Source of the DNA: Ophiodon elongatus
Lineage: Eukaryota > Chordata > Actinopteri > Perciformes > Hexagrammidae
NCBI GenBank assembly: GCA_016806645.1
Contig: JACSYO010001880.1
Coordinates: forward strand, 694,501 to 758,500
DNA: 64,000 nucleotides
Reading direction: 5' to 3'
Each line of letters opens with the position of its first letter. Within the stretch, counting starts at the first letter, position 1. The position numbers were made by a program, and so were the translations under genes. This document shows, piece after piece, positions 39,829 through 51,800 of this stretch. The notes beneath the pieces are model-generated. The model did not search any database and had not been told where the DNA came from. It worked only from the letters and a program-made list of their open reading frames with translations.

Positions 39829-41281
39829 ATGTGGACCTGTTCCACGTCAAACACCTGCCCCTTATTAAAAAGACTATGATAGTCTCCTCCACCATTGTGC
39901 CTTTACAGCCCAACTCTTGTAGCACTGAATAGAGCCCAGTACAACCTGTGGACAGCACAATAAGTCAGTGATTGGGGCTTACAATGAGAATGAGTTTTCA
40001 AGGACTTATTGATATCTGATGATGGTTAGTTCTTGCTGTAATGTACAGCATGTTTTTGCAGGCTATTTTAAATCATGGATGTGCGAAGAAGCCCCCCCAA
40101 AAAGGATTCACCTGCTTCATTGGTTGCCAAGTTGTAAAATATCCCATTTATCCAGTGTTTGCAAATGCATGAAAATCCCAATTCACTAAATGCAATTCTT
40201 TCACGAGTAAAAGGCAAACTTGTTTGTTCATGAAAGAAAATAGCTTTTCTATGTTCCTTCTTTAAAAATAATTAGTTTATCAAGTTTTTATTTTTTTTCT
40301 ATTATTTACCGTGTTTGTTTTGTGGAGAGTAGAGCAAAATGGACTGAATGTTAGTTGAAGCTGACCTTAATGAATGATGTGATAAATGATTTTTAGTATT
40401 GATATTTAACTGTTGTGCTTTAAAAAGCCTGCAGTATACCTGCCCACTGCTGAGTAACAATACCAATATGGTGTCATTGAAAGGGATTGTAAATGTATTT
40501 CTTTTTTTTTTTTACATTTTTTCCAGGTCAATGTGGCTGAATTCAGATGCAAAACTATCTGTGTACATATCAATGTAGGACTATGAAAAAAGGTATTACT
40601 ACACCCTGGTGAAACTTGAAAAATTATGATTATTATCTCTGGTTTGTCGATCAAGTCCTGAAAAAATAAGTGCAGTTTAAAAGTTTTAATTATTCTTCTA
40701 CAGGTGACCGTATATTTCAATGTGCCAGTTAGCAAACTTCTATGGCTTATTGATTTTGTCAATTTCAAGAGTTTGGATTTATGTACACTTCAACTGCCAA
40801 ATATAAATGTCCTTTTTTTTGAACCAGTGTCTTATTTACCAGAGCACACACATTTGTAAAAAACGGGAAGTTTATTTGTTATGTTCAAAAAGACATTTTC
40901 TACTTCACATAGGAAGATAAAAGAAACAAATGTTTTCTTAAAAATAAAAAGGGTACATATCGCCTCAAGCAATGGAATGTGGTACAACCAATAGGCATAA
41001 ATACATTTTTTTTTTCAATTAAGTACTAGTAAAAAAAAAAAAAAAAAAGGACTAGCAAACAAAAAAACTAAACCAGCACAGCTGCAGTGTTTAGGCAAGT
41101 GACATGGCAGGCTTGTGAAGGAGCACTTCCTAAACCTAATACAACGAGGTCAGTCCATCGGGGTTTCACACAGTACATTATCACAGCCTGCCAGACAAAC
41201 ACAGACACTAGGACTAATGATACCGGAGCTGGCGGTCGCCCTCGAATTCTGACACTGTACTCAGTAGATTTAAGTTCAGCT
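39829..41281. other. Convergent 3' ends of frem3 and smarca5
   Basis: This gap between the two stop codons holds both 3'UTRs. For smarca5 (minus strand) a TTTATT at 40871-40876 reads AATAAA on its coding strand, about 405 bases past the stop. For frem3 the only perfect plus-strand AATAAA I see is at 40943-40948; an earlier ATTAAA lies near 39863. A run of A at about 41031-41048 is within the region. The exact ends cannot be fixed from sequence. Confidence 0.6.
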
Positions 41282-44200
41282 TCACAACTTGAGCTTTTTC
41301 CTGCGTCCGCGACCATCTGGGGTTGCCTCCGACTTCCGTTTCTGGGCCTGGATAGGAGGAGAAAATGATTATGAGAGATTTCACGAGCCTAGGGCAGAGA
41401 AGCGACGACTCGGTGAACAACTCAGTTGGCATCAACTCTCAAGTGGCTTGCTTCCTTTAACACGAGATGGAGTTAAAACTTACCGAGGTATTCTTTGGGC
41501 CGCGTTTCTTCTTCTCAGCCTTCTCCCTCTCCTCCAGCTCCATGTTCTCTCTCTCGATCAGTGTAATCAGGGTGTTGCATCGCCTCTGTAGCTCCTAAAC
41601 ACAGCACGAACATCATTTTTTTTTGAAGACGTGCGGAAGAACCAAAAGAGAAATAATTTTTAAAAAGAAGCCAATATTTACCATGGCAGTCCTGGATTTG
41701 AGGAACCAGTCGAAGCGGAACTGAGGCGAGTTGCGGATGCACTGCCGCAGCTCGTCGTACACGCTCTCCTTGTCGAAGCCCAGCTTGTGGAGCATGCAGA
41801 TAAGGAAGCGGTCCTCCTCCTCTGTGTAGTTCTTGCCTTTGTTGGTGCCATAGGAGATACGGAGCTGATGGAAGGGAGCTTTATAGCGACCAATCTGGGC
41901 AAAGGAGAAGAGAAACAATAAGGGGGATCGTTAATTAATTAAAAACAGAAAGAGCCGATAATGGGATGGAGAGACATTTAGCGAGATTTAGAGTTAAAGT
42001 GTTTTAACACAACGCTTAATGAGATTAAGCTAATTAGGTAGTTTGAACAACAAATGATTAGCCACATGGTTGACAGTTGGCTACCTTTGAGTCCAGGGCT
42101 TTCTTGATGCTAATCCTTCTCTGGATCCTGGCTTCTCCTCTCTCTATCTGGGCCATGATCTTCTCGATATCCTGCAGCTCGTTGCAGCGCTCCCAGAACA
42201 CAGCTGAAGGAACAAACAGGCATAAGTCCACTAGGTATGCAAAGAAATCTAAAGTTTGCCTGTGAGATACATGGAGGATAAACAAATTGTCCTTACCAGA
42301 ATATTCCATGACTTCCTCTGGCGATTTCCCCTCAACCTCTCTGGCAATGTTCTCGATATCATCTCTTCCCCACTTCTCGTTGGCTTTGATGAACTGGTTG
42401 AAGTCGCGTTTGTTCCAAATAGTGAATCCCTGCAATGAAGGTACAGTTTGATCAAAATATGCACAATGTATCTAGAACAAGACAAAAAAACATTTAATTT
42501 GCGGCATATTATCCATAATTTTATTGCACTTGCGGAGAATAATCAGCACCTGTTGCAGCAGGTTCTCCTTCTCCTCCAGTTCCTCCTCGGTGAGCGCCTC
42601 GGCCTCGTCGATCTTAGTCTGCTCTTCCTTCTGGAGCTGGGCCGAATTTGGCATTTCTGGATTACGTGGAACCTAAAGAGACACAGCCAGACTGAATTAG
42701 AGACATGTCTAAAGGCCTTCCTACTCAATCCAAATGTGTACAAATATTCTAATTCTCATCAGAAAAAAAAACATTTCTGTACCTTGTAGCCGATGGTTTT
42801 CCTGTAAAACAGAATTTCCTTTTCTAGAAGCTCAAAAAGACGCGGAGGGAAGAACTGGAAGTCCTGGACATTTGGCTGCTTTGGAGGACGAGGAGCCTGG
42901 GAAATGGAGTCAAACAAACAAATGTTATGCCTCAACCAGGATGCCATCCATACCAAGAGTTTAATAACACATTAATGCCTTATATCCTCAGTGTGTTTCT
43001 AGAGTGATCCTTCCCTACCTTGGGTGCTTTGGGCTCACTGACTCGCAGAGCCTCTCTGAAGTAGGCGTCCACAGCGTAATTGGCTTTCCTTTCTCTCTTG
43101 GGTGGCTCGATCCAGTTGGTAATGACCTGAATGAAGAAGCAAGAGAGGAAACAAGGTAAATACTCAAAAGGATCATGTTGTTGGAATTAAAGACCGAATA
43201 CGGGTGTCGTTAGTGTTTTTACCTTTTTCTTCTCTCTGTAATCTTCTCCTTCAAATTTGTACACACTGCTGTTCTCTGTGTCCATGGTGAAGTTTCTCAG
43301 AGTGCTCTCACCCAGAGAAGACATCTTCTCCTTCATCTCAATAGTCTAGCAAATGACAATATCAGAGTGTTTATTTTGTAGCAAGTTTAAAATCTAGAAA
43401 CCACAAAAAAAAAGAGAAGCATTTTCCTGTACTGCATCCAGACTCACCTTCCTTTCGCCTCTCTCCAGGATTGCGTCAATGTCATCATCTGTGATCTCGC
43501 TCTCTTTGGAGGCAAACACGTGCGTGGCTCCGTGGCGGATGATGGACAGCATCTCATCCTTACCCAGTTTGTTTGCGCTTGGGTCAACTAGTCTTCCTGT
43601 TAAACAAATAGAAAACAACTTAGTGGCTCACTCAAATCTCTAATCTCCTATTGGTGTGTTCTGTATTGAACCAATTTCTCAGAGTTCCTTTCTGTACTAA
43701 CAAGACGGGGGGGGGGGTTACCTTGCTGGATGACGATGGAGTCCAGGCGCAGTTTCATCTCGGCCCTCTCCACAATCCTCTCCTCCACCGTGTTCTCAGT
43801 GATGAAGCGAAAGACGCGTACCTGTTTCTGCTGACCAATCCTGTGCGCTCGGTCCTGAAATTGAAAAAATGTAAACTGGTCATATCCCCTGTATCTGAAA
43901 TCAAAGTTATACAGCATCCAGAAAATCTGCTCCTGTGATTCCTTGCTACTGAACGAGGAATGTGCCGTGCAGTACTAACCATGGCCTGAAGGTCAACTTG
44001 GGGGTTCCAGTCGGAGTCGTACAGGATGACCACATCTGCTGTCGCCAGGTTGATACCCAGTCCTCCAGCTCTGGTGCTCAACATGAAGATGAACTTGGAA
44101 CTGTTGGGCTCATTGTATGCATTGATGGAGATCTGAAGACACACAAAGATTACATGAAAAAATGTTGTGTATTTTATTAAACGCATCTTATAGTTTGCGT

Positions 44201-47200
44201 TTACTGAGAAAAGACGTAAATCTCTCGTATGACATATTCCTATATAAGAGCCAAGCAGCACACCTGTCTCTCCTCGTGCGGCGTCTGGCCATCCAGGCGG
44301 CAGTAGCCATAGTTCCTCCACATGCAGTAGTCCTCCAAGATGTCCAGCACTCTGGTCATCTGACTGAAGATGAGCACACGAGAACCTGGAAAGAAGAAAA
44401 GACAATCAGTCAACGTCATGTCGGGAAAAAAAACAGTCCTTTCACACAGTTTGAAATAATCTACTATGGGAATGTGTGCTGTATGTACTAGAGATGTGAT
44501 TCCTCCATTCGGTCTGATCTAAGCTACGTAAAGGATTAGACAAACACTTGTGATAGTGGTGGAAAGTAAGTACATAATTATTATATTTCACAACAAAAGC
44601 AAAAGGTTAGAGAAGAGTCCAAAATATAAATACATTTTTGAATACAGTAAGATTTTACTTGACTTTGGGAATGGAGTATTTTATGGTATTGGTACTTTCA
44701 AACGGAGTACTACTCCCACCACTTATGAAGAGTTAACGCGGGCGGGTGGGGTTGTTCTGTTTGCATCTTAATATACTAGATTTGAAGATTCTGTAACAGA
44801 AATACCTTATTTTAACGATGATAACAAGAAATTCTCCTGAAATGACAGCATAGCCATCTACATACCCTGCTGCTTCATCTTGGGTAGCAGCTTCTCCAGC
44901 ACCACCATCTTGCCACTGTTCACCGCCAGGTGAAGGTCAGTTGTGTACGGGGGACCAGGCTCGGCTCCGTCGAAGAGGTACGGATGGTTGCAGCATTTCC
45001 TCAGCTGCATGAGAACGTTCAGCAGACGCATCTTGTCCATCTTACCCGCCGAGTTCAGAATGTCTATGTCCTTCATCAGGATCTTTGTGTACCTGATGGT
45101 TTGTGACATGAGTTAATGTTACATAATAGTGTACAACAATTTAATATCAGTATCCAGTTTAATTCAAGCCGAGAAGAACAAAGAAGCCAAGGACAAATTA
45201 AAGCTCGACTCAGGATGCTTACCACTCTCGCTGCATCTTGCTCAGGCCCACATACATCTTGATCTCTTTCTTCGGCAGCAGAGTCTTCTCCACGTCGGCT
45301 TTTATACGACGAAGCAAGAAAGGACGCAGAACCTATACAAAAAGAAAATGACAGGTCAAAAGGAGTGCTTCAACCCAAATAAAAAGGAACACATCTTAAA
45401 ATGTACAGAGATTAGTTGGAAGTTGACGTGAGGAAAAGTCAATACTTACAGTGTGAAGACGTTCGACCAACTTTGTGTCCCCCAAACAGTTGTTTGTGTC
45501 AAACCAGGAATCAAAGTCCTTTGGGGAACAAATTCAATTAGTACCAGTTTTCTTTTAAATAACAGACCACAACCACATCAGTGCAACTAGGGATTCCAGC
45601 TTGAAGGAGCATTTATCTTCCATTAAAAGTCCCTGTTGATCTTGTTTGTTTCGAGGTGATTCTTACATCAGCTGAGTTAAAGACATCAGGCAGCAGGAAG
45701 TTCAGCAGAGCCCACAGCTCGTGAAGGTTGTTTTGCAGGGGCGTTCCAGTCAGCAGCAAACGATTGGTGGTCTTAAATTCTCGCACGATCTCCGATAGCT
45801 ATGGGAAATAAATTGCTTTGTTAGGAACTCTTGTAAAACGCTAAGTGGCTGTGACATAATGTAAATGTCCACTTTGTGTCAGTGGCTGCCTGACCTTTGA
45901 TTTCTCATTCTTGATTCTGTGAGCTTCGTCGATGACCAGGTACCGCCAGTTGAACTTCTTGAACACTGCCTTCTCAATGATGAGTATCTCGTAGGATGTG
46001 ACACACACGTCCCATTCTCCAGGCAGCAGCACATCTCTGACCAGGGCATTCTGAAATTGATGCAAAACCATTAAGCCTTTTATAATTGTACATTTTAGTT
46101 ATTTTCCATTAGTGAAGCTTAAGTTGGCTGTAGCCCTCAGGGACAGATTGCCTACCCAAGAAAAGAAATTTTGTGCATGCTGTTGATAACTCTACGCTCC
46201 ACTTTCTTACCTCCACACACAGTCCGTAAAATCTGTTTGTTTAATATACTCACTATATTCCATCAGGGAAACAAATTAAATGATTTACCTTGTCTATAAA
46301 TAATGCTGAAAATTAAAAGTTGGTGTAACTTGGAATAAATGTAAGTGCAAAATGATCTGCAAAAAAAAAAGAACGAGGCCAACTATGCTAAGATGTTGTA
46401 TGGTGGACCAAACCAAATTCCCATTGCAAAACAAGCACATTAAAAAAAATCAAACAAATAGGAAGAATTACAGAGTAAAATATAAAATCATGGTGAGTAC
46501 TTCCACTTGGGCTTTTCAGACAATAATGATAACAACAAGAAGTCAGACTCAGCCTACCCTCTCTTCTCGGTCTCCGATCAGGCAGACAGCCCGGAGTGAA
46601 GGCACCCATCTCTTAAACTCATTCATCCAGTTGTAGAGGGTGGACTTGGGCACCAGCACCATGTGGGGACCAGGGATGTTTCTGTAGTGCTTCATATAAC
46701 CCAGCAGGGAAATAGTCTGCAGAGTCTTCCCCAAACCCTAAGAAGCAGCAGAGTGTGCAAGTTAAAAAATATATATTTGTCACTCCCTTTTAAATGTAGA
46801 GGTAAACTGTTTGGACTGTGAGAAAGTACTGACCATCTCATCAGCAAGGATGCCGTTGATGCCATTCTCATACAAAGAGATGAGCCAGTTCAGTCCACGG
46901 ACCTGATAGTCTCTCATTTTGCCAGCTTTGACGTCTAAATGAGAGACAAGAAAAACGCATTATCATTACTTCTGCTCATCATATACATTTCTCTCGAACC
47001 AAAATAAAAACAGGCCATTGCTTACAGGAGGGAGAGTCGTCAAAGCGAGTGCAGACGTTAGTAGTTTTGGTGCTCTCGCTCAGCAGCTCTTCATCCTCCT
47101 CTTGCTCGGTGCGACGATGTCGGTTGCTGTTAAAGCACAGAAAAGAAACAATGATTCATGATCACAATGGGAGCAACCTTCCCAAAAATGAAATAAATAT

Positions 47201-48860
47201 GAGCGGACGTGTACTCACTCTCCGGCAGACAGCAGGTTCTGTTTCTCATCTTTCTTGACGCGAGGGCGTCCCGGCTTCATCTTCAGAGGGGAGGTGGGGG
47301 TCTTCTGTGCGGCTGGTTGGATGAAATGAGCAAACAGCTCTGTTTGCTTCAACAGGTACTCAAATCTGTTGGTCCGGTCCGTTTGCTAGGTACACAGGAA
47401 GACAGTCTCGTTAACTTATGCAAGAACAGAGAGGTGAGCCACGTGGTGAAAGCTATAGTTAAACGGTTCCTTACCACTTTTTCCTCGTACCCCGGAGCAG
47501 TCGTGGATGATGAAGCATCTTGTCCATCGGCCCCCGCATCTGAAGAGGACTCTTTTCCAGCATCTGAAGAATCAGACTTCTCCTGAGCAGAAACAAAAAA
47601 GTGAACACCAACAGTCTTGTTTACTGGCAATCCTCCGATTTGTTCAACAACAACAACAACAACAGACGAGACAAACTGTCTGCTCTGTTCTGGGATGCTC
47701 TCTAAACCCCACAGAGAAAGTAGGAGAGACACCCGATGGAAAAACTCCTCGCTATCATGGACACCCAACCTCCCCGACATGAAACGGTAAACACTCTCGG
47801 CAACTCCTTCACCTAGCCTGTGTGAAGGAACTCGACCTCAAGTCTTTTGTCCTCGCTGCTGAAATGCAGCCTTTGTATCAGACACATTTTAGTTCACTTG
47901 CTTTGTTCATACTGCCAACACTGCTATCTGCCAAGACAAGACACTTCACCCACCACCCAATTTGATTCGCTCAAGTGCAATTTTTGTATTTAGTGTATTA
48001 GTTGTTCCTTATTTGTCAATACATTTGTCTCAATACACATTGCGTTTACTATTAATGCTAAATATCGTGTTTATAAGCCTCTGTTGATGTTATTCATAGT
48101 GCTCATAATGTATTGTAGTACTCTGGCCAGTTACTGTTACTTATATATACACACACACACCATGCCTCTGTTCCTGTACTTCGATTGCTACGACACGCAG
48201 TTTCCCTGCGTGAGATTAACAAAGTGTGTTTCATTTGAACTTGTTGTAACGCACACCTCAAACAAACTATTCGTAAGGACTTTAAATCAACACAAAGTGT
48301 TGCGGGAGGCACGGTGCGGGGCAGCACCAGCATCCCTCGGTTAGAAAAGCCGCTGCTGCACCGTCCTCCCGAAAACAAAGACAGGACAGCTCGTTCCTCT
48401 CACGATCACAGATCACGAGCAGCTCGCTAAGTGAACCCGGACTGAGAGTAAATAGAGAAACACACGCTGGTGCTGTTAATGTCGCGGTAGACGGGCTGCT
48501 AGCGGGACTGAGCTAGCAGTGTGAGCGTCTAGGAGACAGGCTGGCCTTGTTGCCGTAACGTTAGCTTCAGTCCCGAGTGAACGAGCTGTTGTTGTCCCGA
48601 GCTAACAGCAGCTAGCTAGCTCGCTCACACCGCCCGCAACCATGAACAAAGTGAAAGTTAAAATAGACAAATTTGACGAACAAGTGGGCAAAAAACACGG
48701 GTGGGTCTCATAGTTTAAGACGTGTGGGTCTGTGAAAGACGTCCGCGGTGCTGATAGGAGGCAGTAACGTTAACGGTGCCCGTCTTACCTCCGCTCCTCC
48801 GTCTTCTTCAACTTCGGTCGGCTCTTCCCGCTGCTCCAACGAGCTCAGGATCTCGGACAT
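41282..48860 (-). CDS. smarca5: ISWI chromatin-remodelling ATPase SNF2H (SMARCA5)
   Basis: Catalytic subunit of ISWI nucleosome-spacing complexes (ACF, CHRAC, RSF, WICH) in the nucleus. Exons, first to last on the minus strand: 48789-48860, 47475-47582, 47219-47385, 47026-47126, 46834-46934, 46558-46737, 45895-46050, 45667-45798, 45450-45518, 45223-45332, 44866-45092, 44264-44385, 43980-44132, 43722-43854, 43448-43596, 43223-43345, 43019-43126, 42783-42896, 42550-42672, 42297-42429, 42085-42203, 41682-41894, 41484-41594, 41282-41347. These total 3090 nt, 1029 residues; human SMARCA5 has 1052. Walker A ADEMGLGKT lies at about 180-188 and the DEAH box (VIDEAHRIKNEKSK) at 284-287. The helicase C-lobe has STRAGGLGINLATAD and DRAHRIGQ. 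HAND, SANT and SLIDE domains follow. The protein starts MSEILSSLEQ and ends RGRRKKLKL. The N-terminus is somewhat shorter and more divergent than in mammals, as expected. SMARCA1 is the close alternative; synteny favours SMARCA5. Confidence 0.96.
41484..42896 (-). other. smarca5: smarca5 HAND-SANT-SLIDE nucleosome-recognition module
   Basis: Seven consecutive exons. Exons at 42783-42896 and 42550-42672 carry the HAND region (QPNVQDFQFFPPRLFELL). Exons at 42297-42429 and 42085-42203 carry SANT (FTIWNKRDFNQFIKANEKWG). Exons at 41682-41894 and 41484-41594 carry SLIDE (YTEEEDRFLICMLHKLGFD). In ISWI proteins this module contacts linker DNA and the nucleosome edge. All key blocks are intact and the reading frame is continuous. 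Confidence 0.93.
43707..43717. repeat. Homopolymer of 11 G (C on smarca5 strand) beside a splice donor
   Basis: On the smarca5 strand the intron after the exon at 43722-43854 starts GTAACC and continues as a C homopolymer. The tract starts four bases inside the intron. It is a simple repeat in an unusual place. Confidence 0.9.
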
Positions 48861-49150
48861 GTTTTACCGAATTTTCCACCTCGATTCGGAGATATTCGTA
48901 TTTTGTGCCTTAAACGATCGCGTAAGAGAGACGTTGACGATTTCCCCGAACTTTTTTTGGGGCAGTAAATGATAAAGTATCCTGTTGTTTATATGAAAGA
49001 CACACCGGTTGGTCGCAGGCAGCACGTTCCCGCTAGCAAGATTTTAGTCAGGCACCCGCGTTCACAGAGCGCGATCCCGCGGTGTCCGAACTATCGCGAG
49101 ACTTCGTCGTGCTGCATTTAATGTCTATTAAAAGTTGTTTTCTTTTGCCT
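48350..49150 (-). promoter_or_regulatory. smarca5: smarca5 promoter region, GC/CpG-rich
   Basis: Sequence around and upstream of the first coding exon is markedly richer in CpG than its surroundings (for example ATCCCGCGGTGTCCGAAC and TATCGCGAGACTTCGTCG), as expected for a housekeeping CpG-island promoter. TATCGCGAGA at 49092-49101 matches nine of ten bases of the vertebrate TCTCGCGAGA promoter element. No TATA box is seen. The transcription start is probably between 48870 and 49100, but this is inference. Confidence 0.6.
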
Positions 49151-49445
49151 CAGTTGATTTATTTACAAGCTTGCTGGACCCGACTGGGCCACATAAAACC
49201 CGTTGGTTTTATCAAACCAGACCACATTGTCAATCTAAAAGTATAAATCAGTCTATAAATCTTAATTACTTAATTTAATCACATGCAAGAAAGTTCATTT
49301 AGATAAAATGTACAGTAACACTAGGCTGTTTGTGAGTCAGCTGAATTTATGAGCATGTTTGTTTTGAATAAATTCATATACACTTTTTGCCTTTTTTGCG
49401 TTTCCTGTCCATACAAAGTAATTTGCTACAGTATGCTATTTCGGG

Positions 49446-49487
49446 TATGAGTCAATATGACTCATATCTGAAGGGAGTGACTCCCTT
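49446..49487. promoter_or_regulatory. Two adjacent palindromes, one a double AP-1-like site
   Basis: TATGAGTCA at 49446-49454 and TGACTCATA at 49458-49466 form 9-base arms around ATA, so two TGASTCA (AP-1/TRE) cores face each other. A few bases on, AAGGGAGT/ACTCCCTT at 49471-49487 is a second palindrome with a one-base centre. They sit about 600 bases upstream of the smarca5 start. Whether they are bound is unknown. Confidence 0.35.
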
Positions 49488-49929
49488 TTTGCCTCTTATG
49501 ATTACCCAATAACGTTTTTTTCTCAGGACATTTGAATAGTATAATAATAATAATTAGAAAAACATGCTGCTTTGATTATTTAAAGATGTTCATCAAACTC
49601 AACCCATTCTCCTTTTGGATATTGTCCCTATGTAAACTGATCATGAAGATAAGTCCAAATGTGTGATTGTCAGGTTGATATATTTATCTTTAAAGAGGAG
49701 GGATATCCAGCATGGCTTTCCCTAATATAATATGATCCAAAACTCCTCTTTTTGGTTATTTGACATAAACGCCTACTACTCTGAATACAATGTATACTCT
49801 GCATCAAGTCTTTCAAACCTCCATATTTACATAATACAAATATGTGCCAAAATACATTTCACATATAGCCCTAGTTTATTTACTGTCACTTTAATCTTAC
49901 CATGTTTTATTGTAAATGTTCACATTTTA

Positions 49930-50042
49930 TATTTTTAAATTATGTCTTATACTATTGCACTGGGTTTATTGTTATGCACCAATCACCAAGCTTAATTTAT
50001 TGTATGTGTAAGTTTGGCAATAAACCGTTTCTGATTCTGAAT
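49930..50042 (+). mobile_element. LINE 3' tail fragment (CR1/L2-like)
   Basis: The string TTGCACTGGGTTTATTGTTA, then TGCACCAATCACCAAGC, TTGTATGTGTAAG, TTGGCAATAAACC, TTTCTGATTCTGA is the typical 3' terminal sequence of fish CR1/L2-type LINEs, which end in short TTCTGA repeats after an AATAAA. Only the tail is present, so this is a severely 5'-truncated, dead copy. Family assignment is from recognition, not a search. Confidence 0.6.
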
Positions 50043-50469
50043 GTCAGGTTTTTCAAGTAAGACAAAAGTCAGTAATGTTTCAGGTGGAAAGACAGTATCA
50101 CTCTCACACAACGACAACAAAATAAATAGTGCAGTTAATTTGATAGACATTTGCGACGCAAATCCAACTTGGCGTAACACCTCAGGTGGACGAGGAGTAT
50201 TTGAAGGCAGCATGTCAACTGTACAGAAACGTCTCAGACGGGCCCACACAAATTAAAGATAATTTGAAAAAAAAAATGTATATGTGATTCAACATGTTCA
50301 AACACATCGTTTACGGAGAACCACTGATGATTGTATCGCTCAGAATTCACCAACTGCGTCACAGGCAGCGTTAAGACGAAAATCGCTTCACACGAAGGTC
50401 CTACCGACTTCTCCGTCCAAAGGAATGACGTCGTCGGGAGAGTAATCAGCTGATTCTGAGCGATCAAAT

Positions 50470-50566
50470 GAACCAAAATAACATAGTTTTATCTGTCAAA
50501 AGACGATTAACACCGACCGACAACTGAAGACATTCGGGTTGGACATTGTTGACATGCTTTATTTGG
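50470..50566 (+). promoter_or_regulatory. usp38: Candidate non-coding first exon of usp38
   Basis: The usp38 start codon lies only nine bases after a strong acceptor (TTTCTGCAG at 52537-52545), so the 5'UTR must begin in an upstream exon. The best donor I see is TTTGG followed by GTAAGC at 50567, in a moderately GC-rich stretch upstream of a LINE remnant. The exon start is a guess, and other donors between 49200 and 52500 are possible. Confidence 0.35.
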
Positions 50567-51089
50567 GTAAGCACATATTGTAAGGCTTTCGTATCGCGCG
50601 AATACACGACCGTATTTATGCTAAGTCAGAGGAGCCGAACATCACCCAGCTAGCTAACGTGTAGGCCTGTTTGGCTGCTTTGTTCATTTTTTTTTGGTGG
50701 GGGTTGTCGAAGGATTTTTTTGTGACAACTGTTGCTATGGAGAGGCAGAACGGGCTCCGGCAGTTGACGAGTAACTATTAGAGCCACGTTTTAAGCGCCG
50801 GGCGCAAAGAAGTGACCGTTAACGGTACAGCTAGCGTTAGCATGCTAGCCGCCTGTAGCCGCACAAGGAGCACAAATAGCGGGTGTTCGCCCGAAACGGC
50901 GAGATAAGAAGGAAAAACATCAGGTGTGATGTGGTTTTATGTTTGTTACGTGTAGTATAACGTTAGTGGTGTCTGTGTTACGGCAGATGGCCGATGGATT
51001 TTGGACTGAGGACATAAATAAAGGAAGGAAAAATACAAAAGCATCATATTGTACATTAGCTATCTGTCAAAAATCAAAAAGAAAAAAAA

Positions 51090-51800
51090 GGGTGATCAGG
51101 GTTGTTATGGATCATAAAACAACATATTGACCATATTGATGGTACAATTTCAAAGTCAATAGCAATACTGTATAAATCTAGACCTGTGTTAACTTATAAG
51201 GCCGAGCATATCGTTTATTGCTCAACGGGGGTCTTGTTACAAAAACAAGCTATACGTGTTAGGAATAAGGCTGGTTACTATAACCACACAAATCCATTGT
51301 TTGTAAAATCTCATGTTATGAAATTTAATGATTTGGTATATTATAAAATAATGCGAACAATGTTCAGAGCTAAAAAAAAAAAAGTCAGTCAGACTGTGTA
51401 CAAAGGTTTTACTCAATACACTACTGTAAATATGATTTGAAAGATGTTTGAGTTTCCCATACAAATGGAAAAAAGGGATTAAAATGAGATGTTTTTCTAT
51501 TGTTGGGGTTAAATTATGGGATAATGCTAACGTAAATGTAAGAATGTGTAACTCAGTTTTGTTTTTCAAAATGATTGTTTATAAAGCTATTTTCAAGGGT
51601 TACAAGTGAATTAAATATATTTCTTTATTTAAATTATTTTTTTTAATGATGGTAGCTTTATTGATAAGAATGTAGGATAGGCATATACAAGCATTATGCG
51701 TCTACCTATGCCTTTTCAGTCATATTGTATACTACATTGTATAAAGTTTATATATATTGTATTGTGTGTGTGTGTGTGTGGTGGCTAAATAAAAAAACAC
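51090..51800 (+). mobile_element. 5'-truncated non-LTR retrotransposon (LINE) remnant
   Basis: Translation of 51102-51440 resembles the C-terminal end of a LINE reverse transcriptase: HIDGTISKSIAILYK, LLQKQAIRVRNKAG and HTNPLFVKSHVMKFNDLVYY follow the usual order of thumb-region motifs. A stop and small indels follow. In another frame FSIVGVKLWDNANV and VLFFKMIVYKAIFKGY, the usual LINE C-terminal end, appear at about 51495-51605. A TG-rich 3' region and CTAAATAAAAAAACAC near 51783 complete the element. The catalytic part is missing, so it is inactive. It lies in the likely 5' intron of usp38. Confidence 0.65.

Noticed and set aside
43755..44405. 216-codon minus-strand open frame
   Set aside because: It runs through two introns of smarca5; the conserved helicase blocks are explained by separate exons with GT-AG borders.
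47600..48340. Possible retroelement coding remnant in smarca5 intron 1
   Set aside because: The translated segments did not show a convincing order of reverse-transcriptase motifs.
48642..48713. Short plus-strand frame MNKVKVKIDKFDEQVGKKHG with a good start context
   Set aside because: It is 23 codons, lies antisense in smarca5 intron 1, has no known relative and no splice support.
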